This document shows positions 32,740 to 44,407 of a stretch of DNA of 64,000 bases, piece after piece. Position 1 is the first letter of the stretch; each line of letters opens with the position of its first letter. Source of the DNA: Mimachlamys varia (lineage: Eukaryota > Mollusca > Bivalvia > Pectinida > Pectinidae); contig OX392527.1 of NCBI GenBank assembly GCA_947623455.1, positions 55,100,401-55,164,400 of the forward strand. The letters run 5' to 3'. A program made the position numbers and the translations under genes. A model generated the notes under the pieces. That model had not been told where the DNA came from and ran no database searches. It saw only the letters and a program-made list of their open reading frames with translations.

Positions 32740-33112
32740 TTAGTAAATATTGTCAAATCAAACTGTCTTTCAGGAAACACAACTTCATGTCATGATGATC
32801 AAGCCTTGCAAATTTGAAATATATCAATTGGAAACTGTAGAAGATCTACAGACAAATAACAGCTTTCGACAGAAATGCATTGTCTACATAATGCCTACAT
32901 TAAACTATGAAATGCTGTTACGCGAAAAGTTGAAATAACTCAACAAAACCTGTCATAGATGTTAAATGTTATTGCTTTTCGAAGTACCTTAACAAATTCT
33001 AGAGGAATTGAAAAAAAAAACACAAAAAAGTTCTGACGTTTTCTACATAATTCACGAAATTATGTCCCAAAGGGCCATAACTCTAGTGAATATTGTCAAA
33101 TCAAACTGTAAA
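32740..33112. repeat. Right arm of large inverted repeat
   Basis: Partner of 30022-30390. It begins aactttagtaaatattgtca and ends with actgtaaatc. The 62-codon frame within it is not conserved in the other arm. Confidence 0.88.
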
Positions 33113-33540
33113 TCGAGAAAACACAACTTAATGTCATGGTGGTCAGGCCTAGCAAAATTTAAAGAAATCAGTTGAAAACTGTAGGAGGAGATCTCCGGAC
33201 AAGTAAAAGTTTCAACGAAAAGACGGACAACGCCATACCATAATAAGTCCCATAATTTTTGACGGGTGTATATAAATTCCTCACTCAAGTTTGATGGACA
33301 TTTATGAAAGAAAGAAAGAAGTGCTGACAAACTTCAGTGGGCAGACAGATGGCTAGGAAAAGTACCTGTATTTCTACACAACCCCCCTGCAACCTGAAAC
33401 ATTAAGGATGAAATTTATTTTTTGATAGATGACTTCATTCCGAGATAATTTTGCTAGTTGACACGTCAATTACTCTTTCCGGTTGATCATTACACAGTGG
33501 TGTTTTTTTTTTATTTGTACCAATGGGTTTAACTATTCCT
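33113..33540. other. No gene recognised
   Basis: Includes a stretch related to common molluscan repeats and a short A/G run (gaaagaaagaaag). Nothing coding. Confidence 0.4.
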
Positions 33541-33541
33541 T

Positions 33542-33757
33542 GTGGTGGCCGAGTGGTTAAAGGTGTTCCGACATTCTACCACTAGCCCTCCAACCCTGAG
33601 AACTTGCATGTTCAAAACCAATGCGAGGCAGTTGCCATGTACTGACCGTAAGGTCAGTGGTTTTTACTCAGGGTACTCAGGCTTTCCTCCACCTCCAAAA
33701 CCTCCTTAAATGACCTGACTGTTAATAGGACAAAATAAACCAAGCCTTATAATTAGA
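33542..33757 (+). repeat. tRNA-derived SINE with V-like central domain
   Basis: GTGGTGGCCGAGTGGTTAAA is a Leu/Ser-type tRNA A-box region, and a weak B box follows near 33610 (gttcaaaacc). The body contains ggtcagtggtttttactcag then gggtactcaggctttcctcc, a central domain typical of V-SINE-like elements in fish and bivalves. It ends at ataggacaaaataaaccaag. SINEs of this design are moved by LINE machinery. The exact family is not assigned. Confidence 0.8.
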
Positions 33758-34215
33758 AATGACTGCGAGACATAAATGCCCCCCTTCCCCAATATGAAAT
33801 TGGTTCTAAATGCTTAATTATTACACATGTGAAGTTTGATGACAATTGAATTAGTAGTTATTTAAATAAGCTGGTTACATTACCATGGGACGGGACGGAC
33901 ATTGATACACTATATGCCCCCCTCCCATTTCATGACAGGGGCATAAAAATCATGTAAACATTGTATTTGTCAGATATATGTCAACGTTTCCCCTGTTTTA
34001 TGAGTCTTAAGCAGAACATTAAAAGAAAATCCCCTTCAAAGGAGAAGCTTGGTGATTCAAGCAAAACAATTCTTATCAATTTTTTTTCAAACATTTTGCA
34101 CATATATATACATTTAGGTGTCCTCTGTAGCATATTATCATATTGTGACCCGTTTCTTTGTATACAAGGGAGGTAATTCAATCTAATTATCTCCCTTTTC
34201 AATATCAATTTCCAG
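33758..34215. repeat. Dispersed repeat remnants
   Basis: A word gcccccctcccatttcatgac (33917) has a diverged partner near 33779. A palindrome, aagggaggtaattcaatctaattatctccctt, lies near 34167-34198. Overlapping frames on both strands of 71-75 codons are by-products. Confidence 0.5.
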
Positions 34216-35500
34216 TCATCATTTTTGCTGCTACGTTATCTGAACAATACTTTCTACATGATAAGCTAGGGAGCCAAGGGATCACATCCCCGATAAAAGC
34301 CCGGGAGGCCGGGTTGGCAAATACAAAGTAACGGCTACCGTGCCAAGCTGTAGCCAAAAAACAATTATAACTCTATTCAAATCGACATAATTCAAACAAT
34401 TTTCCACACAGATTCATAATTTTTGCTGCTACGTTATCTGCACAAGACCTACTACATGATAAGCTAGGAGGACAGCGGATAACATCCTCGGTAAAATCCT
34501 GTTAGTTTGGGGTGGCAAATACAAAGTAACGGCTACCGTGCCAGGCTGTAGCCAAAAAACAATTATAACTCTATTCAAATCGACATAATTCAAACAATTT
34601 TCAACACAGATTGATAATGTTGCTGCTACATTATCTAAACAACCTCTACTACATGATTAGGTAGGGGGACAGGGGAAACCGACCCCGATAAAAGCCCGGG
34701 AGGCCTGGATGTCAAATGCAAAGTAACGGCTACCGAGCCAGGCTGTAAGCCAGGAAAACAATTATAACTCGATTCAAATCGACATAATGTAATCAATTTT
34801 CACCACAGATTCATAATGTTGCTGCTACATTATCTAAACCACCTCTACTACATGATTAGGTAGGGGGACAGGGGAAACCGACCCCGATAAAAGCCCGGGA
34901 GGCCTGGATGTCAAATGCAAAGTAACGGCTACCGAGTCAGGCTGTAGCCAAGAAAACAATTATAACTCGATTCAAATCGACATATTATGTAATCAATTTG
35001 CAACACAGATTCATAATGTTGCTGTTACATTATCTAAACAACCTCTACTACATGATTAGGTAGGGGGACAGGGGATACCAGCCCCGATAAAAGCCCGGGA
35101 GGCCGTGGTGTCAAATGCAAAGTAACGGCTACCGGGCCAAGCTGTAGCCAAGAAAACAATTATAACTCGATTCGAATCAACATAATGCAAATACTTTTCA
35201 ACAGAGATTCATAATGTTGCTGTTACATTATCTAAACAACCTCTACTACATGATTAGGTAGGGGGACAGGAGATACCGACCCCGATAAAAGCCCGGGAGG
35301 CCGGGATGTCAAATGCAAAGAAACGGCTTCTGCGCAAGGCTGTAGCCAAGAAAACAATTATAACTCTATTAAAATCGACATCATTCAGTCCATTTTCAAC
35401 ACAGATTCATAATTGTTGCTTCTACGTTATCTGTACAACATCTACTACATGATAAGGTAGGGGGACAGGGGGTACCACCCCCGTTACAAGCCTGGGCGGC
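34216..35500. repeat. Satellite of about 198 bp, 6.5 copies
   Basis: Units begin tcataatgttgctgctacat and contain ctactacatgattaggtagg, ccccgataaaagcccgggag and aagtaacggctaccg. They start near 34218, 34411, 34610, 34810, 35009, 35207 and 35405. The inner four units are most alike; the outer ones diverge, as expected of an array kept similar by unequal exchange. Confidence 0.93.
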
Positions 35501-35504
35501 CGGT

Positions 35505-37165
35505 ATACCAAATCCTGCTGCTCATAAGATTTGTTAATGTGTCATTTTCACTAACTAAATGATATTTGGCACAACAAGAAGATTGTTGTATATTTTAACT
35601 TTTCATCAATTGGGTTGGGCATGCTTAACCAAATTGTGTCAACCCAAAAATACTAAGTGTCAATAAACTGCTATAAATAGCAGTTTTTCAATTATTTGAA
35701 TTATTTGAATTTGAGTAACCAATGAAGATTATTCTTTATTCTCACTTTTCACAAATAAAACTACAAAACCGAATCCTTGTCAAGCAGACGTAACTAAGTC
35801 TCAATAACCTGCTACTCATAAGATTGGTTAATGTGTCATTTTCACTGATGAAATGCTATCGGCACCCAAAGAAGATTGTTGTATATTTTCACTTTTCACA
35901 AATAAGGTCGAACGTGCAAGACGGTATAGGTCAACCTAACATTATTATGTCTCAAAAACCTGCTTTTAATACGAGTTGATTATGCGTCATTTCTATTAAC
36001 TAAATGCTATTAATAACCGAGGAAGATTATTCTTTATTTTCACTTTTCACAAAAAAAACACTGCTAAACCAAATCCTGTCAAGCAGAGGTAACTAAGTGT
36101 CAATAACCTGTTGGTCATAAGATTTGTGAATGTGTCATTTTCACTAACTAAATGATATTTGGCACCCAAAAAAGATTGTTGTATATTTTTACTTTTCATC
36201 AATTGGGTTGAGAATGCTTGACCAAATTGTGTCAACCGAAAAATACTAAGTGTCAATCAACTACTATTAATACCAATTGATCATGCGTCATTTACATTGT
36301 TTGAATGCTATTAGTAACCGAGGAAGATTATTATTAATTTTCACGTTTCACAAATAAAACTACAAAACCAAATCCTTGTCAAGCAGACGTAACGAAGTCT
36401 CAATAACCTGCTGCTAATAAGATTTGTTAATGTGTCATTTTCACTGATGAAAAGTAAGTGTACCTGCTGCTCATAAGATTTGTTAAGGTGTCATTTTCCC
36501 TAACTAAATGATAGTTGGCACCCAAAGAAGATTGTTGTATATTTTCACTATTCACAAATTAGGTCGAACGTGCAAAACGATATAGGTCAACCTAACATTA
36601 TTAAGTTTCCATTAATTGAATGCTTCAAAGTAACCAAAGAAGATTGTTCTTTATTTTCATGTTTCACAAATAAAACTGCTTTACCAAATCCTGTCAACCA
36701 GACGTAACTTCATCTCAATAAGCTGTATATTATTAAGATTTGATAATGTGTCAATATCACAAAGTAAATGTTATTGGCACCCAAAGAAGATTAGTAACCA
36801 AAGAAGATTATTGTTTATTTTCATGTTTCACAAATAAAACTGCTTTACCAAATCCTGTCAACCAGACGTAACTTCGTCTCAAGAAGCTGTATATTATTAA
36901 GATTTGATAATGTGTCAATATCACAAAGTAAATGTTATTGGCATCCAAAGAAGATTAGTAACCAAAGAAGATTATTGTTTATTTTCATTTCTCACAAATA
37001 AAACTGCTAAACCAAATCCTGTCAAGCAGAGATAAGTAAGTGTACCTGCTGCTCATAAGATTTGTTAAGGTGTCATTTTCCCTAACTAAATGATAGTTGG
37101 CACCCAAAGAAGATTGTTGTATATTTAAACTTTTCATCAATAGGGTTGGGCATGCTTTGATGCAA
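35505..37165. repeat. Dimeric satellite, about 298-bp period from two ~150-bp halves
   Basis: Half A contains cataagatttgttaatgtgt and gttgtatattttcacttttc. Half B contains gatcatgcgtcatttctatt and accgaggaagattattcttt. Half A starts near 35513, 35808, 36108 and 36408; half B near 35659, 35958 and 36256. After 36460 the order becomes irregular, with units near 36463, 36725, 36890 and 37046. The two halves share the wording tgtcattttcactaactaaatg, showing a monomer duplication. Confidence 0.88.
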
Positions 37166-37907
37166 CAAACAAGGTGAATGAAAAGCCTTGCTTTCTCCTG
37201 GAAGTGTAACTAAATCACATGGGGTACACAGGAACTGGATTAGGAATAACATCAGTGCTTTGAAGTCTACCTTTTTATTAAAAACAAAAATGCATCTCAA
37301 TAAAGGGAAAGATATCTTAAACTAGTTATTGATCTGATTTTGCCACATGCCATTCCAAATGGAACACTAAAGAGTTCCTCGATCTCAAAAAACAGAACAA
37401 TATGGCGTTATCGTCGAGGGAAATATATAGCGATTCGGGACGTTGTATTTTAAAAGGTGTGGTGGATGGCGGTATGTGAGGGTGGCGAACTTAACGAGGG
37501 AATTATATAGGACAGAAATCCGTTCTAGAGGTTTAGGTGGCGGTATGCGAGGGTGGCGGTAGATTCGAGTGGCGATAGGTCGAGGGTACACTGTATATAG
37601 TTGAATTAAAATAAAAGTTTTTCACACAGTCTCGTGGTAATAAGAGTAAACTAAGAGTGAATGGACTCGTACAAGTCAGTTTTATAGATACGCAAAATGA
37701 TCTAGATATACAATTTTGACTAACTCTACAAACCTGTCCAATCAACATTGCATTAATGTTTTGAAACGGTCTCGGACCTTCCCAGATGATACTGGAACAC
37801 ACTACAGCTTCTTGTTCTCAAGTCAAAGTCCACAATCTTTCCAGTGTTGACACAAATAAGACCTGAAATTTAAACAATCTCCCTTTATTTTGTTAACTCC
37901 TGGCCCC
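37166..37907. other. No gene recognised
   Basis: Contains a GC-richer patch (37400-37600) with repeated ggtggcggtatg(t/c)gagggtgg words at 37465 and 37531. Frames of 66-89 codons on the minus strand have no features. Confidence 0.45.
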
Positions 37908-38052
37908 GAGATCATGAAACAATCTTTAGACTTAAGTTTGTGCTTAGCCAATCAGGTATGGCGTTACTTTTTGTAACGTTATTTGTGATTGGCTAAGTCT
38001 AAACTTAAGACAACTTTAGACTTAAGATTGTTTCATGATCCTGGGGCCAGGA
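37908..38052. repeat. Foldback MITE-like hairpin
   Basis: The left arm starts TCCTGGCCCCGAGATCATG and the right arm ends with the near complement (gatcctggggccagga). Internal words aacaatct(t)taagtctaaa and cttagccaatca are also mirrored, giving arms of about 57-65 bases with small indels. No clear target duplication. Confidence 0.85.
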
Positions 38053-38089
38053 CAACAACTTAAACTACCCATTATCAGTCACCGCATCT

Positions 38090-38240
38090 TCGCTAGCCAA
38101 AGGTTACGATCCGCACACTCATCTTCACCCTTGACGAGAATTTTCATTGGATGCAGCTAGGTCTGGCTGCGTCCAATCAGAGCGCACCTTACATTTGATC
38201 ACGCGCTCTTCTTATGGGAGAGAAACAAATGTAAACAAAC
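38090..38240 (+). promoter_or_regulatory. Candidate CCAAT-type promoter
   Basis: GTCCAATCAGAGCGC at 38171-38185 is a good CCAAT box, and a second, attttcattggatg, lies about 28 bases upstream in the opposite orientation. The segment is richer in CpG than its surroundings and leads, after about 55 bases, into an ATG in a good Kozak context. There is no TATA box. Inference only. Confidence 0.35.
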
Positions 38241-38315
38241 ATGGCACAGTGTCGACTGTGTCATGGATCTTTACCAGTAAAACAGAGAAGAACAATCTCA
38301 AACGACACATTTACG
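38241..38315 (+). CDS. Candidate first coding exon (Cys/His-containing N-terminus)
   Basis: ATGG with A at -3 opens a 25-codon reading MAQCRLCHGSLPVKQRR..., ending exactly at ACG followed by a strong donor, gtaagg (38316). A C-x2-C pair close to the N-terminus followed by basic residues resembles N-termini of small zinc-binding proteins, but no family is assigned. An acceptor (ttttttttacag ending at 38386) would add a short second exon that stops at 38456; this is weaker. If it is a real gene, further exons may lie beyond. Confidence 0.33.
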
Positions 38316-38386
38316 GTAAGGACTCAGTGCTTGGATCGCCGTTTCCTGATGCTGTCTAATTTGATCAAGCTTGAATTTTTTTTACA

Positions 38387-39454
38387 GATCAACCGAATGA
38401 GATGTTCTTCCATGTTTACATTCATTACTGAAGCCGTTTTGTTACACGCATTTTGATTGGTCGGTGATTACGTGATTCAAATGGACACAACGGACATCGG
38501 CCGCTAGGTGACAGACCTGGGAGCTTTCAATTTTTCCATGATTTATTCCAGGGGTGTAGATTACATAGGTGATCGTAACCCCTGGATATCGAGGATGCAG
38601 TCACCGGGACATGTTACAATAAAAATGTATTTATAAAATGTTAAGGAGTATTCATAAACACAGTCTCCCGCCATTTTATACTTGTTTACATTTTATGCAT
38701 ATCTGCAATAAAATTCAACTTTAAGAAAATAAATGTATTGAAGCCAATAATAATAATGCGCGGTAAAAGGGTGCGCTATGAGAAATTTCTGACTCGTGTA
38801 TTTATAATTTTAATAAATTTATCGTGAATTTGATGTCACACGACCCTTCAAAGGAACGGTAATTATAAGATTGCGTTCTGCGTTATAGGCTGGTCTTTAA
38901 CATCCATGCATCGGGACAACATGTACATTACAGAGATTGGGCCTGCTTGACACAACTTGTTAAATAACTATAGGCCTATATAGAGTCTAATCTAAAGGAC
39001 ATATCATTTTTAAAAAACTGTAAAGTCATCACGTAAAGTGATCATGGTTAAAATAACAGTTAGGCCTATTCAATTTCCAGTCAACTCAAAAAAATATGCA
39101 GGTCATTTGCAAAGACAGCGAAATATCGGGTCAAATGAATTAAATGCATTATTTGTTTCTATTGTTTGAATATATAGGGTTAAGTCGTTCTCTTATATAT
39201 GAACCATAACAACTACATGTATGCAGTTTGTTCATTTGTGTATTAACTGGGAACAATGGGAAGATTTAATTTCAATTTGTCACGGGGAAAATGTTACATC
39301 CTCATATCATTATTATAAAGGAAGAATATGATAGAAAATAAGGGATGAGTAACTGATGTTGAAATTAAGATTTGTGTCAGAAAACGCTCTATTCCAAACC
39401 TGATTACACTTTAATGTACTCTCGTGAGATTTTTCGTACAAACTGCCTAGTTAG
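38387..39454. other. No gene recognised
   Basis: Includes an imperfect hairpin ccaggggtgta...taacccctgga near 38549-38587 and AT-rich sequence. Nothing coding supported. Confidence 0.4.
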
Positions 39455-39865
39455 GCTAATATACCGTACATATCACCGGGGTCTGATAATTTGTTACAGC
39501 CAGTTTTGGACCTTAACTAAGGTGTTTAAAGTAATTTTACACTTTTGGGAGGTTTAGATCTATTTTTGATAAAAATGCTCCCTCAGGCTTAAATGTTTGT
39601 AAAGGCTAAGGGTTGAAAGATTTCGATGTCGAAAAAGCGACCCTACCTACAATTCTTTCATCAAAAATCACAGTTTTAGTTGAGGTATGAAAAAACGCTT
39701 GATACCATCGGAAAGATGGATATTTTTTTTTATTTTAGAAACCTATAAATGCACACAAATGTAACCCCATCCAGAAGTGTAAAATTAGACTGAACATCTA
39801 GTTTAGGTCCAAAACTAGTTTGAATTTGCTGTAACAAATATTCAGGTCCCTGTGGTACATGTAGG
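39455..39865. repeat. Inverted repeat with arms of about 90-100 bp
   Basis: The left arm near 39455-39550 (aatttgttacagccagtttt, ggaccttaactaaggtgttt, tacacttttggga) is complementary to 39765-39865 (ccagaagtgtaaaattagac, tctagtttaggtcc, aaactagtttgaatttgctg, taacaaat). The loop is about 215 bases. The right arm is also part of the 579-bp tandem duplication. Confidence 0.75.
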
Positions 39866-40896
39866 CCTATAGCTGCGCTCTCCATCACGGATAATCCGTA
39901 TTTAAGTATTGTTATATTATTAGTTTGTTACCTAAACGTACACTTACATGTAGATACACTGTTGAATCGATGTCAAAACTTTAGTTTGAAGTTCTTTTTC
40001 CTGTGGGGTCCAAGTTAATGACACACACTGCGCGGACATGTTATGTACGCAACTTACATTGACATAGGCCTACAGTAAATTATCTCGCCAACAAAACCTC
40101 AGATTTACATTTTGCAGTCTGTTTTCCCGAAAAGTACTGTCAGCTCAATGCAACCACACATCGCTTCGTCCATCAAACCATAATCTTGGTCTTCTTTGAT
40201 GGGTATCGTGTTTCTTTTTGTTGATCCGATGCATCTGTTCCGATCTTTTTAATAGTCTCTTTGTTGGCTAGTCTTCCTTTGAGCCTGATGCGACTCTGGT
40301 TTCGTCTGGCTGCCATAAAACCTATAAATGCACACAAATGTAACCCCATCCAGAAGTGTAAAATTAGACTGAACATCTAGTTTAGGTCCAAAACTAGTTT
40401 GAATTTGCTGTAACAAATATTCAGGTCCCTGTGGTACATGTAGGCCTATAGCTGCGCTCTCCATCACGGATAATCCGTATTTAAGTATTGTTATATTATT
40501 AGTTTGTTACCTAAACGTACACTTACATGTAGATACACTGTTGAATCGATGTCAAAACTTTAGTTTGAAGTTCTTTTTCCTGTGGGGTCCAAGTTAATGA
40601 CACACACTGCGCGGACATGTTATGTACGCAACTTACATTGACATAGGCCTACAGTAAATTATCTCGCCAACAAAACCTCAGATTTACATTTTGCAGTCTG
40701 TTTTCCCGAAAAGTACTGTCAGCTCAATGCAACCACACATCGCTTCGTCCATCAAACCATAATCTTGGTCTTCTTTGATGGGTATCGTGTTTCTTTTTGT
40801 TGATCCGATGCATCTGTTCCGATCTTTTTAATAGTCTCTTTGTTGGCTAGTCTTCCTTTGAGCCTGATGCGACTCTGGTTTCGTCTGGCTGCCATA
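39739..40896. repeat. Perfect 579-bp tandem duplication
   Basis: 39739-40317 and 40318-40896 appear identical base for base. In the second copy the sequence continues into ttgtttaccgcggctacc; in the first it returns to aaacctataaatgcac. In reverse complement each unit ends with an ATGGCAGCC reading of 67 codons, possibly the first part of a repeated gene-like segment. Either a very recent duplication or an assembly artefact. Confidence 0.93.
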
Positions 40897-41276
40897 TTTG
40901 TTTACCGCGGCTACCTGATATGACATGTGCTTCCGGTTCTATTTTTATATGAGCAATCATCTGACTTTTCCGAAATACGTCACCATTACTTGTCCCGCGT
41001 TCAGTATCGATTCGCAAAAAAATAATAAGAAATGTTTTTTTAATATTGAAAACGATAATAAAAATATAACTAAAGCATCAGTATGTTAAAGAATCAATCC
41101 TGCCATGAATAAAATATGTTGTTGTTTAGTAGTCCAAACAATTAAGGTTTTAAAAAATGTAGAAAATGTTTGATTTCGTACCATGTTGAGATTCCTATAA
41201 TTAGTCGAATGGCGGCAGCGAAATTGAGCAGAAATGGGCCAAATTTAGCGGAAAATGCCGTTTTAAGGTACTTTCT
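40897..41276. repeat. Dispersed repeat, continuing that of 32130-32725
   Basis: Matches 32340-32720 in the same orientation, ending with the tgttgagattcctataatta word and ttttaaggtactttct. LINE C coding sequence starts immediately after. Confidence 0.7.
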
Positions 41277-42861
41277 GAAGACAATTTATCGATACTACTA
41301 TAAATGACTACGGTTATCATTTTATTGATTTCCTTTCCGATTCTGGGTTCTGTATGGTAAATGGGAGGTTAGGATCACAGGACTTTACATGTATTTCAAC
41401 TAGGGGTAGGTCAGTGGTGGATTATGTAATGACCCCACATGAACAACACAATAGTGTCAAGGATTTTAAAGTCCATGTGATGTCCGATATTTGTGAAACA
41501 TTACATATGGAAGGTGACAGTTGTCCTGATCATTCATTATTAGAATTTTTAATTGATATACCATGCAATCCTAGTGTTGTACTAGATGATGATGGCAGTA
41601 GTCAGGAACCTGTATATCATTATAATACACATAATTTACCAGAACATTTTTTAAATGATGATGATGCAATGAGGGTAATATTGTCTACAATTGACTCGAT
41701 CGAGTTTGAACTAAAAAATAACCATCACGTAAATAATGCATATGAGCATTTCCTTTCTCTGGTAAGGAGTGAGATGGATAAAAAAATTACCCAAAGTCCA
41801 AGTGAACAGAGACTTGAGGTCATTATCAACTTTTACTAGACGTAAACCTTATTGAACAAGTGAATTAACTGCTTTATTGGCAACCCGTACTAAAAGTGAG
41901 AAGCAATGGCTTCGTTTTAAGGGCCAGTCACGTGATAGACGTCGTTTAAAAGATAAATTTATACAAGATCGTAAAAACTTTGACGTTGTCTTGCGTAAGG
42001 AGAAAAGAAAAATACCAGGCGTCAATGCGAGAAGAGCTTTTTAAGGTGTATACTAACTCTCAAAGGGATTTTTGGAAACAAATAAGGAAACTGGGTATAC
42101 ATAATGAACGTAGAAATAATATCCCCACAGAGGTCATAAGATGGGGAAGGTAATCTAATTAGAGAACCAAATGAAGTTTTATCAGTATGGCACAATACAT
42201 ATAGGGAGTTATATAATGTACCAGTTGAAAATGATGAAGTTAACTACACAGAACGTTTTAATTCTTTGGGACCGCCGTCCAATGTGGATAGCGAGCTTAA
42301 TTTACCAATTACAAAAAAAGAAGTAGAAGATGCCGTCTTCCGAGCTAAACTTAATAAAGCAGCCGGTATAGATGGGCGCACAACATTATAAATCCTATAA
42401 TGAAGGCAGGGAAAGACCCAATGTCGCCCTTAAGTTATAGATGGATCTCTTTAATATCTGTTCCATGTAAAATTTATTCTGACATATTAAAGCCAGCGGT
42501 TATCCAAATTTCTAGAAACAAACAATCTTCTAGCCGAAGAACAAAATGGATTTAGAAAATATAGAAGTTGTCTTTAACACCAATATATTTTATATTCAAT
42601 TTTAAATAACAGAAAAATAAGGAAACAATCCACTTTTGTTTGCTTTGTTGATATGAAAAAGGCTTTTGATAGTGTCAGGCGCGAATTTTTATGGATGAAG
42701 ATGCAGTATTTTGGTATCCATGGTAACTATTAACAAGCCATAAAATCACTGTACCATGATATCCAATCAAGTGTAAGAAAATAATGTTAAACTTACAGAT
42801 GCGTTTGATGTTAATCTAGGTTACAGGGTTGTAAAGTTTCACCAACAATTTTTTCATTATA
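41277..42861 (+). pseudogene. LINE C, endonuclease C-terminus and RT 5' half
   Basis: The open frame 41354-41839 (161 codons) reads GFCMVNGRLGSQDFTCISTRG then RSVVDYVM and CPDHSLLEF, the last endonuclease blocks (the S-x-V-D-Y and PDHS motifs, the latter with the catalytic His). Frame changes follow at about 41840 and 42025. The linker continues (KLGIHNERRNNIPTEVI), then RT blocks PITKKEVEDAVFRAKLNKAAG, NPIMKAGKDPMSPLSYRWIS, AEEQNGFRKYRSC, FVCFVDMKKAFDSVRREFLW (first catalytic Asp) and SPTIFSL, where the Tc1 element interrupts. Several frame shifts and stops make it inactive. The 5' end is truncated, as is usual for LINEs. Confidence 0.85.
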
Positions 42862-44405
42862 TACTGAAACGAAAAAGAAACGCAACATGGAAAATTGTGA
42901 TTAATTTTGTATTAAATATACATATCTGTATAAAAATCGCCGATATAAACATGCAACCTGCCTAACACCCATACCAATCTTCAAAATCACCCAAGTGTGA
43001 CTAGAGACCTATGCACTTCCGGCGCGGTAAAAACATCAAAAACCGTGCCTGTACAAACATATGCGTTCTTTTTTCATTCAAACCAGTATCAATTCATCAC
43101 TAACATTGAGCCACATCATCGCCAATACTTTTGCAAACAATAATTCCTTTTACAATTATGCCACGGTTATCAAAGGTTGATAGAGGACGTGCTATAGCGA
43201 TGCTTCTGGCAGGGAACACGCAACTTCACGTCGCTCGACAATTCAGAGTTCACTAATCGACTATATTAGTCGATTAGTTTCACGTCTTAACGCAACAGGA
43301 AGAGTCGATGACCAGCCGAGATCAGGACGTCCACGCGTAACGTCGCGACGTCAAGACCGGGTTCTTAGGTTGGCACACCTGCGTAACAGGAGATTAACGG
43401 CCGCTGAAACGGCAAGGAATACGATTGGTAATCATAACCGTCGAATTCATCCCCAAACAGTGATCAACAGACTGCGTGAGGCTAATTTGCGTGCAAGGCG
43501 ACAGTACGTTGGTTTACCACTAACACCGCAACGTCGAGCACGTCGTATGCAATGGGCAACGGCACATATGCCCAGACGTTTTCCTATGAGACGTTGGAGG
43601 TCTATGCTCTTCACCGATGAATCTCGATTCACGTTATTTCGAGCAGATGGCCGTCAACGTGTGTACCGGCGTCGAGGCGAACGTTTTGCTGACGCCTGTG
43701 TTTTGGAACACGACCGATTTGGGGGTGGATCAGTTATGGTTTGGGCGGGAATCTCCCATGGTTTGAAGACGCCTTTGGTGATAGTCAATGGGAATTTAAC
43801 GGCCGTACGCTATCGGGATGAGATCCTTAGGCCCCATGTTGTGCCGTTTGTTAGGCAGCATCATCTAACCTTTCAGCAAGATAACGCGAGACCACACGTT
43901 GCAAGAGTCTGTAGAGACTTTCTTGCGACACAGAACATTGCTCCTATAGATTGGCCTCCATATAGCCCCGACCTGTCCCCAATCGAGCATTTGTGGGATG
44001 AATTAGACAGAAGAATTCGAAATCGCCGTAACCCCCCAAATACCCTCCCTCAGTTAGCAAATGCACTCGTCCAAGAATGGAATAACATTCCAATACGGAA
44101 AGTCAATGCCCTGATGAACTCAATGCAACAAAGAATTAGAGATGTGATAACTGTTCGAGGAGGACACACACGATATTAGGGCACGGTTTCAAAACTGCTG
44201 CCATTTCAACTTGGATTCACGTAGGGTACTACCAATCATGACCTTCTAGCAAAGTGACCTGTTCTTAAAAATCTCTAAATATTGAATAAGGATGTTACAT
44301 CAATATTCAATATTAACTATTACATATGAAATTTAAACATAATGCTCACAATTATTATTTTATTAAACCTACAATTTGAAGTTGCGTTTCTTTTTCGTTT
44401 CAGTA
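42862..44405 (+). mobile_element. Tc1/mariner-type transposon, copy 2, inside LINE C
   Basis: A 1544-bp element with the same 25-bp inverted repeats as copy 1, flanked by TA at 42860-42861 and 44406-44407. Dropping the element plus one TA rejoins the LINE RT in the same reading frame between its SPTIFSLY and INDL blocks, which proves the order of insertion. Confidence 0.96.
43158..44179 (+). pseudogene. Tc1-family transposase, broken in the DNA-binding domain
   Basis: The ATG at 43158 begins the same protein as copy 1. Within the helix-turn-helix a base change creates a TAA at 43255-43257 and a 2-base gain a few bases later shifts the frame, so only 43370-44179 (269 codons) is open. That part keeps a complete DD34E triad: LFTDESRF, QQDNARPH, and YSPDLSPIEHLWDEL with 34 residues between the second Asp and Glu. 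It therefore differs from copy 1, which has an intact DNA-binding domain but a damaged catalytic site. Expression from an internal start would give a protein lacking the DNA-binding part. Confidence 0.92.
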
Positions 44406-44407
44406 TA

